DNA from: Diploptera punctata
Lineage: Eukaryota; Arthropoda; Insecta; Blattodea; Blaberidae
NCBI GenBank assembly: GCA_030220185.1
Contig: JASPKZ010010235.1
Location: forward strand, 1 to 64,000
DNA length: 64,000 nucleotides
Direction: 5' to 3'
This document shows positions 33,071-44,791 of the stretch, one piece after another. A program made the position numbers and the translations under genes. Under the pieces are notes generated by a model that was not told the DNA's origin, ran no database searches, and worked only from the letters and a program-made list of their open reading frames with translations. The stretch's first letter is position 1; each line of letters opens with the position of its first letter.

Positions 33071-33378
33071 TATCCTCAACTCGTTCCCAACTCAGGGTTG
33101 GGTCGAGGAATGAGATGATATGAAGCACCTATTTTATAGAGGTCTGTGAACGGCAAGTATGCCGGCCGACCAATCCTGACGCACCATCAGAGGGGTGGAT
33201 GAATGAAATGAAACGAAATGGATGAGATGAGTATGGAGAAAAGGTGGAATGAAATTTGTGGCGGGGGAAAACTGGAGAAAAACCTGCCCAAGCTCCGTTT
33301 CGTCCATCACGAAACCCACATGGAGTGACCGAGACTCGATCTCGGGACCCGAACGGTGAGAGGTGAGCTTCTAACCGC
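33071..33378 (-). mobile_element. SINE family C
   Basis: Begins (3' end) 'tatcctcaactcgttcccaa' and ends near the tRNA-like head ('gactcgatctcgggaccc', complement of box B). The head is cut at 'ctaaccgcttgc', where it joins SINE B. Other copies: 37937-38214, 38608-38755, 60965-61274 and 63931-64000, all in this orientation. Confidence 0.8.
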
Positions 33379-33812
33379 TTGCGGTTAAGTCAATATGCTA
33401 CAAGCCAGAAGATTGGGAGTTCGAATCCCGGTGGAGATCAGGTTTTTTTTAACTGTCTTAAAACCTTCTGGCGGTACCATGGCTTTGGGGTCGTCTTAGG
33501 TTCTAACGGAAATGAGTATCAGATGTTTGTTCTAGAAAGGCGATCGTCCACAAGGGATGACTAATCGTCTGATAGGCTATCAAGTATCGATTGTCTGAAA
33601 ACATGGGACCCTTAACTTTCTATTACTCCAAGGGCTTCCTAAGGCTTGTAGTGGTATCACTTTTACCATTTACTCATTTCTGTTCGAGGGCTGAGGCTAT
33701 CCAAAGGCTATGGTGCCGCCAGAAAGTTTAGGCTAGTTTAAAAATGTTGGCTTCAATGAGATTCGAATCCTTGTAGCGTATTGCTTTAACGAACTACGAT
33801 ATGCCGTGCCAT
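33379..33812. mobile_element. SINE family B, one copy (+) and one inverted partial (-)
   Basis: 33379-33670 (+): 'gctacaagccagaagattgg', box B 'gttcgaatccc', body as at 3124. 33690-33812 (-): the head and first part of the body reversed, ending 'gatatgccgtgcc'. The pair forms an imperfect inverted repeat. Confidence 0.8.
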
Positions 33813-34844
33813 CTGCTGAGAAGTTTACAAACAAATTCCATGATGCGACAGGCCTTTACTTGCTAGCCGGCTGCTGGTCTCATTTCTGCATGTGTTAATC
33901 ACAGAGGTAGAAGATCATAGAGCCAGTGTAGAGTGGCATGTGGTCAGTAATGTCGGGTCCCACAGTCATTATAGCTGATTTTCTGAACCTGGAGCATCTG
34001 GTTATTGTAACTACCTAAATTCCTCACATTGATTGGTGGGCACCATGAAAAATCCATTGACTCCGACTGGGTTTATTCGTGAACCTGAGAACCAGAGCCG
34101 AGCATGAAACCATAAATCCGTCGGTACCGACTCCATATCTGAATTGTAACGTCAATTGCTGAGATATTAAACTGGTTTGTTAAATAAAATAACTTTTGTT
34201 CACTCCTATACTAATAATGGCCTAATTATCATTCTGTTTTTATGGAATTAAGTTGAATTTACAGGGAGGCCTTGGTATCCATTGACAACAGCATGTAATA
34301 TCTCAACTTACTTCCCTAGGGAAGAAAGGAATTGTCTTAATAATGTAAAAAGTTACCTACTTAACATTTTATTGAGTAATAGAATACAATTTTATTGTAT
34401 CAGACTTATTTCTCACTTTGATAATTCAAATGTATGGTGATTGAACAGTTGTTACAATTAACATTAGCCACAAAATTTGGCTGATTTTCATTAGTATTTT
34501 TCTTATTTATTTCAGTATGTTTCTCTACTTTATGTACAACAGTTTTTTAATATACACCAGCCCTTAAATATTCTATATACTTTTTCATATTATATTTTTC
34601 GACTTCGCTGGTAATAGAAAATGAACCGCAACATTCGCCGCTTCCTCTACATCACAGTTAATCATATCTGTAATTAATATGCAGTCTGAAACTGGTATTT
34701 AAAATGTGCCACTAAATGAGACAACAATAAACAATTATCAACATTCGCTTGCTATCAAACAGTTGAACTCTTCAAACTAAGATATAAATTCACACGAAAT
34801 ATAAAAATTAAACGTAATTATTAGTATAGGAGTTAACAAAATTA
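33813..34844. other. No gene; dispersed-repeat relic
   Basis: 33840-33990 resembles 21000-21170 ('gtgttaatcacagagg', 'catgtggtcagtaatg'). The rest is AT-rich and unassigned. Confidence 0.4.
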
Positions 34845-35090
34845 TATGAAGGGCTTAGCCACATATTGTTCTTTCTGAGATATAAGAATTTTAATGTTTC
34901 AAAAAAATTATAAATACTAATTGGGCAGTATTGTTGTTAATACATTGTGTGTCTGTATGATTTAACTCATCACTGGGGCACTTACAAATGATTTTATGGA
35001 TATTTCAATACATTTATTTGCTATCGTTGTATTAAATGACATTTCTTAACAGAATGTGGCTTATTATGTTACTACCCTAAGCCCTTCATA
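34845..35090. mobile_element. 246-bp MITE abutting a mariner-like element
   Basis: Ends 'tatgaagggcttag' and its inverse 'ctaagcccttcata', flanked by TA at 34843-34844 and 35091-35092. 'gccacat' and 'atgtggc' extend the inverted repeat. The right TA is also the left TA of the next element. Confidence 0.75.
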
Positions 35091-35092
35091 TA

Positions 35093-36410
35093 CGTGGTGT
35101 ATTCTAATTACACGGACGAACTGCAGGGACTGTTTCCTGACAGGAAATGGAGGAAAAAATATCATATGAATAAGTGTATATAAATGCATCGTTTCCGCGG
35201 TGTATGACATTGACGAATGACATTATTCTCTCGGCCCTGTTGCGTGGCCTACTAGATCACGGACTTAAACCCCTGGACTTTTACCTCTGGGGACACCTAA
35301 AAAGTTTTCTGTATGCTGAACCAGTTCCTGATATGCATACCCTTCAACAGCGTGTCCACGTCGCCTGTGACGCTATTCGGAGAGAGAATAGAATAGAATA
35401 GATTTATTTAGCCTGGTGGAGTTAAGGCCATGTGGCCTTCTCTTCCACTCACCAGAACAAGCATATGTTACATATGAATACAAAAAAAATACAATAATAG
35501 TCATATTAAACAGGACAAACATATGTTACACATGAATACAAAAATATTACAATAATAGTCATATTAAACAGGACAAACATATGTTACATATGAATACAAA
35601 AAAAAGTTACAATAATAGTCATTGAACAATTAATTATCTGTCATATTGAATAATAATGAAATTAATGTCTAATAATAGAATGAAACTAAATGCAATTAAA
35701 ATTAAATTAATGATACAATGAATAAAAAAAGGAATAACAGCTCGAATCTACTATACATAAAAAGAAAAGAAAAAAAATACAAAGAAAGTAATAAACTACA
35801 ATGAATTAATCTACGCTTTTTATACAAGGCATTAGGTAAATATATTAACAAATCCTAAGTCTATTTTTATTAAATAATGCAAAAACGCATTATCAATTCT
35901 TAAAAAGTAGTATTAGTGAGTTGTTTCTGTTAGTGATTTTATTTTCAATTTATTTCTGAAAGAGGTAAAGTTTGGCAGTCTCTGACATAGGGTGGAAGTG
36001 AATTACATGTTCTAGCAAGAGAAACTGTAAAAGATTTCGAATAATAGGTAGTATGATGAGGGATATAAAGGACCCTGTGCTCAAGGGATCGGGTATCTAA
36101 GTTATGTGTATCAGAGAGTTTAGTGAAGCGGTGTGATAAATAATAAGGTAATGATGTGTGTAATGGAACATGTGAAAGAATTAGACAGTCCATGATACGT
36201 GTGAACGCGTGCATTGCATCCCATGGAGGCCATTTTGAACATCTGTTGCGACGTGGATGTGGTCATGCTATGTACTGTGTGCCGGGGCACATGTTGTCGT
36301 TGCATGCACATTGTTCATTTCCGGACACATGTTTATAGGACCTTTTTTTCATTCGTTTTCAGTCAGGAATCAGTCCCTGAAGTTTGTCGGTGTAATTACG
36401 GTTCACTCTG
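35093..36410 (+). mobile_element. Mariner-like element split by a LINE
   Basis: The terminal repeats are imperfect: left 'taattacacggacgaactgc' with 'agggactgtttcctgacagg', right complement 'taattacaccgacaaacttc' with 'agggactgattcctgactga'. TA flanks both sides (35091-35092, 36411-36412). The transposase C-terminus is in two parts: LKPLDFYLWGHLKSFLYAEP to HVACDAIRRE (35260-35387), then ERIRQSMIRVNACIASHGGH with FEHLL (36170-36250). A family-3 LINE in reverse orientation fills the gap. The first two catalytic acids are absent. Confidence 0.88.
35388..36165 (-). pseudogene. LINE family 3, 5'-truncated, inserted in a mariner-like element
   Basis: Minus strand: TSLPYYLSHRFTKLSDTHNL, DTRSLEHRVLYIPHHTTYYS, FTVSLARTCNSLPPYVRDCQ, then a 3' UTR and an (AATAG)n-type tail at 35388-35402. 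The open frame that appears to start at 36214 is partly antisense to the mariner-like transposase, so the true LINE boundary is near 36160. Target duplication not resolved. Confidence 0.82.
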
Positions 36411-36844
36411 TATGTAATTCGATAAGTAAGTACATTACTAGTCTCGAACTTATTTGCTAGTCCTCGCTAAAGCTCGGGCTCAAACGTCCTGGACTGTTAA
36501 TGTACTACTTACTTCCATTGTTGCGTACATAACTATTAATTTTAAACCAATTATTGTATGTTTTGAATGTATATATCCATTGTTAAACCGAGTATCCATA
36601 GCCTACAATAAGCAAATTTTATTCTTGGCTCCGTGTAGGAAGATTTATGGACACGCAGTAATTCAGTATCAGATAGAGTGTCAGGATTGCGTTCTACATC
36701 TTGATAAATTAGGGAGTTTAATGGCTACAAACATAATTTCCTGTTCGCCTCGCCAGGAAACGTCGCTCTATAAACCTGAAGCTTTGCACTCTTGAGTGTC
36801 AAATCTACTTTATTTTATTGCAATCCAATATTCTCGTTAATTAT
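36411..36844 (+). other. Unassigned 113-codon ORF, no motif
   Basis: Open frame 36454-36795 with an early hydrophobic stretch (VLLTSIVAYITINF) and scattered Cys. I do not recognise it, and chance is a reasonable explanation. Confidence 0.2.
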
Positions 36845-36965
36845 TTTTTTTTTGCGCGATAGTGCGTTTTGTCGTACTTACAGCAAAGGCGACCATGATT
36901 GAAAGATCAACTTCCTACATTTCTGGGCTGCCAACTTAAATACCTATACTGTAATATTACAAACC
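36845..36965 (+). mobile_element. LINE family 3, 3' UTR fragment
   Basis: 'gatagtgcgttttgtcgtac' to 'ctgccaacttaaatacctat' matches 29600-29690 closely. Confidence 0.75.
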
Positions 36966-37489
36966 ACGTGCGGGAAGTAAACCACTGCCCTTTATGTATA
37001 CTACACACAATGTATGTACAAAAATATATCCAAAAGGTAGTGTTAATATACATTAGACGAAACAAATCACTGCATTTTAAATAAACTGAACTTTATTTGA
37101 AACAATTTAGAACAATAAATATGTACTTGCCGCCATTTTATGACTGATTGGTGTCACGGCCTGCTGTAGTCTCAACCAATAAACATTGCCCACATTGTTA
37201 ACGTTAGTCAGTTGTTGAACGCAAATATTTCCAACAAAGATGTTATTATCTTACTATTATTTATTATTTTGAAAACACCATCGTACAAAAAATAATGTAC
37301 AACGCACGTTTGTGAAGTGTTTTACAGAATCTCGGAAATAAAAAACCTCGCTATCGTTCGATTTTTAAACATTTCCTCGCTTCTGTAAAACCCACTTCCC
37401 AACCTCGCATCGTAATATGCTATTACCATATGAATCCTATAAAGACAAAAAAAAAAAAATCCCAAGCATTTTAGATTTTTATAAGAATA
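36966..37489. other. No recognisable gene
   Basis: Contains 'ggaaataaaaaacctcgcta' and 'cattcctcgc'-like phrases on both sides of 37350, hinting at a small inverted repeat; not resolved. Confidence 0.35.
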
Positions 37490-37860
37490 TATCATCATCA
37501 TGAACTTATTTAGGTTTAGGTCGTTTGAGCCTGTTCCTATGACATCTCAAGATGTGATTGGTCAGTCTATTTTAATTGTGGTCTTGCTTTATCTCGAAGT
37601 TGTTTAGGTTGATACTGCATTGCTGATTTAAGAACGCTAGATGTGACCATTCTTTAGACATATTGCTTTGATAATTCTGAATTTCTTCAACTGTATTTTA
37701 AACTTTTAATTTATCGTGTATATCTGTGTTTTTTTTGCTTGGCCATTTTTGTCAAACATAGGAGTGGATATAAAAATCTCATCTTGCAATTTTGATTTGA
37801 TTTTAGAATTTAGTATCCAATTTTCGGTGTTATAGGCTATTTCAGTCCTGATTTTGCAGT
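37490..37860 (-). pseudogene. LINE C-terminal relic (same family as 25690-28110)
   Basis: Minus strand in mixed frames: LQNQD, then VEEIQNYQSNMSKEWSHLAF and LNQQC, then 'cttgagatgtcataggaaca'. It covers the junction that is interrupted in the 25690-28110 copy and so shows what was lost there (about 90 bp). Confidence 0.65.
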
Positions 37861-37936
37861 TAAAAATTTTAATAAGTAATATAAAGAAAAGTTATTCACA
37901 TTAAGAAGGTCAAACTTAATATAAATATCATATATT

Positions 37937-38214
37937 CTACTCTTACACAACTGAGGGTCGGCTCGAGGGATGAGATGAGATGAGATGAAGCCCCTATATG
38001 TATAGAGGTCTGTGAACGACAAGGATGCTTGTCGCACCGTCACAGGTCGGATAAACAAAATGAAACGAAATAGATTAGATGAGCATAGAGAAATGGTGGA
38101 ATGAAATTTGCGGCAATGGAAAACGGGAAAAACCCCAAGGAAAAAAAAACTGCATGCAAATTACCGAGACTCGATTTCGGGACCCCAGCTGTGAGAGGCG
38201 ACCGTCTAACTCAG
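37937..38214 (-). mobile_element. SINE family C
   Basis: From 'cacaactgagggtcggctcg' to 'gtgagaggcgaccgtctaac'. The outer part of the head is missing. Confidence 0.75.
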
Positions 38215-38524
38215 GGCCATTAATAACTGCTCACTAGGTGTGAAAAGGCGACCCCCCTTCCTACCCGCATTAAGGTGCACTCCCAATGAAAGAACCCAAC
38301 TGACAAGTGAGTTTCAATGTTTTACCTTGTCAGTCTTTCCGACGTAGGATTGAATAGGAGTGGCGGGGCGCCTAAAATTTGCCCCACGTAGCCGCCAAAT
38401 ATAAACACTGGAGCAAAATAATTAGAAAAAGGGTTATAGTTTGAAATTAAAGAAAAGTTTGTTCCTTCCTAATTAACTAATGTACCCGATTTATGTAAAA
38501 AGAGTTCCGAGCTAGGCAGAAGAG
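38215..38524. other. No recognisable feature
   Basis: Spacer with locally higher GC; unassigned. Confidence 0.4.
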
Positions 38525-38542
38525 ATAGAGAGAGATAGAGAG

Positions 38543-38592
<50 letters not shown>

Positions 38593-38600
38593 GAGAGATC
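38525..38600. repeat. (GA)n microsatellite
   Basis: GA run, nearly pure from 38545 to 38590. Confidence 0.96.
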
Positions 38601-38607
38601 CCCCCTC

Positions 38608-38755
38608 CTCAACTCATTTCCGACACAACGCTGGATCGAAGGATGAATTGAGATGAAGTCCATTACGTTGAAGATATGTGAATTACAAGGATGCCGGCTG
38701 ACCATGCCTGACGTGACACACGATCGCACGGGCAGATGGAATAAAATGGAACGAA
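38608..38755 (-). mobile_element. SINE family C, 3' fragment
   Basis: 'tcctcaactcatttccgaca' to 'ggaataaaatggaacgaaat'. Head lost. Confidence 0.72.
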
Positions 38756-38849
38756 ATTAATGATTATGATCTCGCTATTCTTACTATTTTCCATTTTCTG
38801 GAAGTTATTTTAAAAACATAGATATACCAATGTAATAATACAAATTATA

Positions 38850-39234
38850 AAGTAAAGTGATCTCAATATAGTCCTTGGGAGGCACTTGGAGGTAGTATGA
38901 GGTTGTGATCTCAGTACAGTCCTTGGGAGGCACTTGGAGGTAGTATGAGGTTGTGATCCCAACACAGTCCTTGGGAGGCCCTTGGAGGTAGTATGAGATT
39001 AAGTCTCCCATCTTTTTAAACAACCATCTCGTCAGCCGGGTTGTGAACCCTTCGTGACAGGCGCCTTGATCCCCAGAACAAGCGTTGGTACTCATATCCG
39101 TTAGAGGCTGATTCGATCTCAGGGCCATGGTAGTGCCAGAAGGTTTAGGCCAGTTTAAAAATCTTGACCCCGCCGGGAGTCGAACCTCCGACCATCTGGC
39201 TTATAGCTTATTACCTTAATCATCTATCACTGTA
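38850..39234 (-). mobile_element. SINE family B with 48-bp tail repeats
   Basis: Head on the right ('gggagtcgaacctccgacca' is the complement of box B). The 3' part, 'agtccttgggaggcacttgg', occurs three times with a 48-bp period at 38870, 38918 and 38966. Confidence 0.85.
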
Positions 39235-39249
39235 TTACCAATTACACCA

Positions 39250-39706
39250 GATATTAAATACAAAATTGGTACCTGGTAAATCAGTCGTCCTCAACTAAAT
39301 TATTAAACTTCATCAAGTCGTTCCAATATGGAGGCATTTAAAAAACAATTGAGGCGTTGACATGGGAAAGGTAGTAAGTCATAAAAAGAAAAATTTTACA
39401 GGGAAAGCAAAAAACTATTTTCCCAACATTAATTTTAATATAATTTTGTCATTACTAAACAAGAAATTGTATATGAAAAATAGTTACACAATATCCATAT
39501 TAGCTTTACAAAATATATTTCAATTTAAAAGTGTCAAAATTGTTTTTGCTTACCCTTAAAATTGTTCCTTTTTATGACTTGCTACCTTTTCCATGTCAAT
39601 ACCTCAATTGTTTTTGTAAGGCCTTCATATTGGAACTTATTGACGAAATTGAATAATTTAGATGAGGACGACTGACGTACCAGGTACCAATTTTGTATTT
39701 AATATC
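39250..39706. mobile_element. 457-bp palindromic MITE
   Basis: Arms of about 139 bp (39250-39388 and 39568-39706) are inverted copies, for example 'gatattaaatacaaaattgg' at the left and its complement at the right end. The spacer is 179 bp. Target duplication is unclear. The short ORFs in it are not credible genes. A diverged end may recur at about 43018-43098. Confidence 0.85.
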
Positions 39707-40591
39707 TTATTACATAACCTCAACTGTGCTTTAAAACGAATTTTAAGTGTTGATCAATTACACCAGTTGAAAATGCAGACAAAAGTGGCGCCCTCTAATA
39801 GTTACACTCGAGGTAGAACTGGCTGTACGATACCGAGAAATGATATTAACAGCAAATATGTGCAACTTATCTAAAAACCATTAAAATCCGTCAGATTTTC
39901 GAATGACTAGTTAATTATGAAAGAATGAGTATGTTGTGCTATAAAGGCTATGAACTTTGGTATATACATGAGATGCACATGATGTTTCGAACTTCAATAT
40001 AATTGACATTATGCAGGCCTTGGCATATTGCAGTTATCTTTGTTATCTTGTCTGTTATAACAAGTGCCAGAGTTTGCTTGAAAATGTTAATTAGACACTT
40101 TGTCTCACTTAAGTTCGTGGCATTTAAACCAAATGCCATTATACTTTAAATGCATAAATGATGGTTCATAATTTCGCAGACAGCCTTTAATTCTGAATTA
40201 ACGACAATTTAAAAGATTGAGTTGATCTCTTATATATTATGTTACAGAACTCAACAACACAATTTTAGGAACGATAGGCCATACAGAGAGGATTATTTTC
40301 TCATGAAAATATTATTTTTTAAAAGTTTTAAACATCTTAATCGATCCTACCTAGTAGAACAAAAAATACCAATACAATATAGTCCTATATATATATATAT
40401 ATGAGACGCACTAGCGGGCGCAATTTTTTTCGGAAACCAACTTTGCCTAGAGCAATCAATTAGGAGGAAAAGTTAGAGTTCGTTAACCAGTAAAATTGGA
40501 CCGTTAGAAATAGGAGTTCACATGAAACTACAACGTAAAAATGCTCTAGCGGCCACAATTTTAGAGTTTTCGCAACGGAACTACTACCTTA
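39707..40591. other. No recognisable gene
   Basis: AT-rich. 'gcactagcgggcgcaattttt' at about 40409 and 'gctctagcggccacaatttt' at about 40541 are near-duplicate phrases in the same orientation, origin unknown. Confidence 0.4.
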
Positions 40592-41162
40592 TCCGCTCTT
40601 AGAGTGGTCCTAACATAAACAAACGCAATTGTATCCTTCCGCCATTCGCGCCACAATTACTATCATACTGACGGGAGCACGTGAGAGGGTATATGAAATT
40701 TTGATCGTTGAATGGGGTAGATTACAAAAAAGCTGTTGAGGTTTTCTCACTGAATTTGTTAAATACATTTAAAATAACTGTTTTTTTACCACTAGTCAAA
40801 GGTTTGAAGACCTGTGTTTTAAAATTTTAGATGACGACACAGCAGCAGAAGACTCGACATCTTCAGCCATTTTGTTGCATCAGAATCGACTGAAGCATTA
40901 CCCAGATGCATCATCCGTATGTAATAAACTATTTTAAATTGTAATTATTGATTAGGTATATTTTTGAATATTTTCTATGTTTTGAATATTATTTTCTTTC
41001 GCGCGGAATAACAAGTATATTCAGAGGACATATTTTTAATTTAATGAAGGAAACTACTTTTCGTGTACTTATTGCTTCTACATCGTACGTAGGTATCCAT
41101 AACCAATGAAAAGCGAGCTGGTCACATGGTTTTGTTTTGGTGAGGATCACTTTAAGAGCGGA
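40592..41162. mobile_element. 571-bp MITE with TA target duplication
   Basis: Inverted ends of about 30 bp: 'tccgctcttagagtggtcct' on the left, 'tccgctcttaaagtgatcct' on the complement of the right; TA at 40590-40591 and 41163-41164. No transposase. Confidence 0.78.
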
Positions 41163-41164
41163 TA

Positions 41165-41450
41165 GCCTTTAAGATGGTGCCTATGTACTTTTGAGTACTG
41201 ACAAGAGGTCCTGTTCGACCTACTCTATTTTCTGGAAGCACCCGATTAAGATAGTTACGATCTTGACAGTGATAGTGAAGCGATGCTCCATCTTGCTGGA
41301 ACAGATTATCATTTAAATCCTCGTTCAGTTGTGACATTACCCAAAATTCAAGCATGTCAACTTGCGATGTGACACGGCACAGAAAACTTTGAGCTTGGTT
41401 GTATGTCGACCATACTCAATGATTCTACGTGAATGGTCGGTTATGGCGAT
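41165..41450 (-). pseudogene. Mariner-like transposase fragment
   Basis: Minus strand: LEFWVMSQLNEDLNDNLFQQ, DGASLHYHCQDRNYLNRVLP and ENRVGRTGPL. This is the segment around the second catalytic D (QQDGA.(P)H) of the WPPRSPDL-type transposases. It is directly next to the MITE's right end. The rest is missing. Confidence 0.72.
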
Positions 41451-41510
41451 TCACTAGAAAATGTCATTGTTGTGTACAACACGCGGTCAACAAAGGGAAC
41501 TTCAATATAT

Positions 41511-41994
41511 AATAAAAATAATAGTTTTAAAAAACTAAAACAACACGCTTTATTAGAAAACCGAACTAAAAATGAAAAAATATTTTAATTTCCAACACGC
41601 TTGGGATAAAATTAAAGTGGCCAACAAAAAAATCATCTCCAACACATATAGAATAAAACTAGAGTTATCAACAAAAAGAAAATAATTTTACCATCAAAAG
41701 CGTGGGGTGCTCTATGTCAATTAATATACTTGATAATAAACAGATATTGGTAAAAGTAAAGTCTCTAAGAAGAAAATGTAAAAATCATAAAAAGCACCCC
41801 ACGCTTTTGATGGTAAAATTATTTTCTTTTTGTTGATAACTCTAGTTTTATTCTATATGTGTTGGAGATGATTTTTTTGTTGACCACTTTAATTTTATCC
41901 CAAGCGTGTTGGAAATTAAAATTATTTTTCATTTTTTTAGTTCGGTTTTCTAATAAAGCGTGTTGTTTTAGTTTTTTAAAACTATTATTTATTT
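41511..41994. mobile_element. Fold-back element with 200-bp arms
   Basis: The left arm (41511-41710) and right arm (41794-41994) are near-perfect inverted copies, with only a handful of differences, and the loop is 83 bp. Landmarks: 'aaaactaaaacaacacgctt' starts the left arm and 'accatcaaaagcgtggggtg' ends it; the right arm has both inverted. 'cacgctt' recurs three times per arm. No coding capacity. Family unknown to me. Confidence 0.9.
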
Positions 41995-42094
41995 TTTTTA
42001 TTTTTTAGTTTTAATATTTTACAGAATAAGATAAAAATGTAAATATCTTTAAATTCGATACTATTGTAGTATGAGCTAAAAGTAATACTCTTCT

Positions 42095-42101
42095 AAAAAA
42101 A
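42095..42101 (-). terminator. Pol III-type T run after tRNA-like sequence
   Basis: Seven Ts on the minus strand immediately follow the 3' end of the tRNA-like sequence. Confidence 0.4.
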
Positions 42102-42193
42102 TCCTCCCTGCCGGATTTGAACCAGCGACCTATGGATTACTGAAATTATATACCACTACAGTTCACCGCTCTACCAACTGAGCTCTTACAACG
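42102..42193 (-). pseudogene. tRNA-Tyr(GTA)-like sequence with intron remnant
   Basis: Minus strand: D arm 'agctcagttggtagagcgg', anticodon region 'aactgta' with GTA, an extra segment of about 17 bases, then 'aatccataggtcgctgg' and the T arm 'ggttcaaatcc'. This order matches eukaryotic tRNA-Tyr, which normally has an intron after the anticodon. The 3' acceptor half 'agggagg' has no complement at the 5' side ('gttgtaa'), and the anticodon stem has an A-C mismatch, so it is probably a pseudogene. Confidence 0.65.
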
Positions 42194-42236
42194 ATTGACT
42201 AAAAAGTCGACAAGTCCGCAACCTATTATACCAGTT

Positions 42237-42840
<604 letters not shown>

Positions 42841-43109
42841 CAGGTCAATCTAATGTAAAGCGTGTAAAAATCACTAATGCCCAGTGGATCATTTGAGTCA
42901 TCAAACGTCAACTTGGGTATGATAGTGTTTTAATTATAAATTTATCAATCAGAACTTTTAAAATTCATGGTAAACCACGTTGAGGTTATTAAGAAAAAAT
43001 GTTAAAATCTTAAAATCCGTACCAGATATATGTGTCGTCTTCAACTAAAACAAGCTTATTTTTAAAAACTTCGTCAAACAATGTAGGCCTTTCATAAACA
43101 TGTTCTATC

Positions 43110-44066
43110 ACCTAGCTAACTCGCTAACACACTGGCACTATCTAACTCATAAGTTTGTAGCCACGCGAACATAAGCTCTCCACACGACCCTATCCTGAGC
43201 TAATGTTTTCCGATCATCCTCTGTATAATCTACTTCCCTCACATCGTGATTGTTATTCTCTCATCCCATTCTTGGTATACCAACTGGGTGTTTCTCTGGT
43301 TTTTCTACCAGAACCTTCAACACCCTTCTTTCATTCCCCCATTCGTGCCACATGTCCTGCCCATAGCAGTCTGAGACTTAACTGTTTTTGTTTTATCTGG
43401 TTTCCTATAAATATTATATATATCTAACTGATATGCAGTCTTCTCCATTAGCCTGTCCGTTCATCTCCCTTTGTTCCAAAATTTTTCGTAAGAACTTTAT
43501 TCTCGAATACTCGTAATCTTTTCTCCTCCCATAAAGTAAAAGTCCATGTTTCGAATCCATTTATTATAACTATGAGAATAACAGTTTCATATATTTTCAG
43601 TTTAACGTTTTTTGAAACGAGTTGGGATGACAAGAATCTTTGTAATGCGTAATAGCACGCATTTCCAGAATTCAACCTGTTTAATTTATTTGTGCACCTC
43701 ATTTCTATTTGCAATTATTGATCCTAGGTATTTGAATTCGGCCACTTCTTCAAAATTTCCCTCATTTGTCATTAACTGTCCATTTCCATTATATAATATA
43801 TTTGTGTGTGTGTCTGACCATATATTTTGTTTCATTAATGTTTGCTTCCTGTCCCAATTTCATAGTGTTACCCAATTGAGTGTGCGTACTGGTCCTTAGT
43901 ATATCCTCGCTATCGCCTAATAATACTACATGGTTAGCATAAACTAACAGCTTATTAATACAATTGAGTTATACGCCTTCTTTATCTTCTAAAGATTTGA
44001 TGGCATGCTGTAGTATAAAATTGAATAGTAGAGGAGATAGTGGATCTCCTTGTTTTAGCCCATTGT
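43110..44066 (-). pseudogene. LINE family 1, 5'-truncated copy
   Basis: 3' end at about 43115 ('cactggcactatctaactca'). Recognisable: LNSGNACYYALQRFLSSQLV, GFETWTFTLWEEKRLRVFEN and, at the 5' edge near 44060, the GLKQGDPLSPL-like start. It begins at almost the same RT position as the copy at 13612-14545. Frameshifted. Confidence 0.83.
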
Positions 44067-44634
44067 GAATTTCAAAAGTTTATCAGCATGTAAAATAGTA
44101 TCATTGCGTACGGAATTTTTAAACAGGAGCTTTCGTCGAGAACAACTGATGAAATACGGATTTTTAAAGATTTTGACATTTGTTTAAATGTATTAATGTG
44201 TAACTTACTTTAGAGACATATTGTACTCCGTATGGACTTCTTAATTAATGTATAGGCCTATTTTAAGACATGGAGGAAGTTCGGGTAATGTGGACTCTTC
44301 GGTTTGAGTGGACCCTGTTAATATAATTTTTAATTGGTTGCTGCCATGGAATAACAAATATTTTAATTTCTTCCCCTCATCAACTTTGACGTGTTCAAGG
44401 CCAGTTTATTTTATTCTTTGTGCGAAGAAGGGCTTATTTGTGCTATTTATGAAAACGACCATTTATTTTTTTAAGCTAAGAATTGCTTCTTCATTCCTGC
44501 TACTGAATATCATAAATGTTAGAAAACTCCTAAATATATTATATTACGTATATGCTCTTTTAATGTAGGCGTACTGACGGTTTAGTTTGATATTATGTGT
44601 CATGACTGCTGTATAAAATAATTAACCCTTAAAT
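44067..44634. other. No gene recognised
   Basis: Contains 'taatgtggactcttcggttt' and 'agtggaccctg' near 44290; related phrases recur at 47394-47455 and 47730-47770, beyond the LINE insertion. Confidence 0.4.
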
Positions 44635-44791
44635 TGTCAAAGCACTGACTGACTGACTGACTGTTTTGTGGCAATGACTAGCATTGCCCAGTGTGCCGCT
44701 TTTTGGGAACCAGTTGAGGTCCCTTGGCGGCCAAACACCATTGTGTTTATTCAGTAGGGGGTTTTGTTCCTTAGCCTTGCTGTCTCGCTGC

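Noticed and set aside
36156..36460. Three overlapping plus-strand ORFs as separate small genes
   Set aside because: Part of the first is the C-terminus of a mariner-like transposase; the others are alternative frames of its 3' end.
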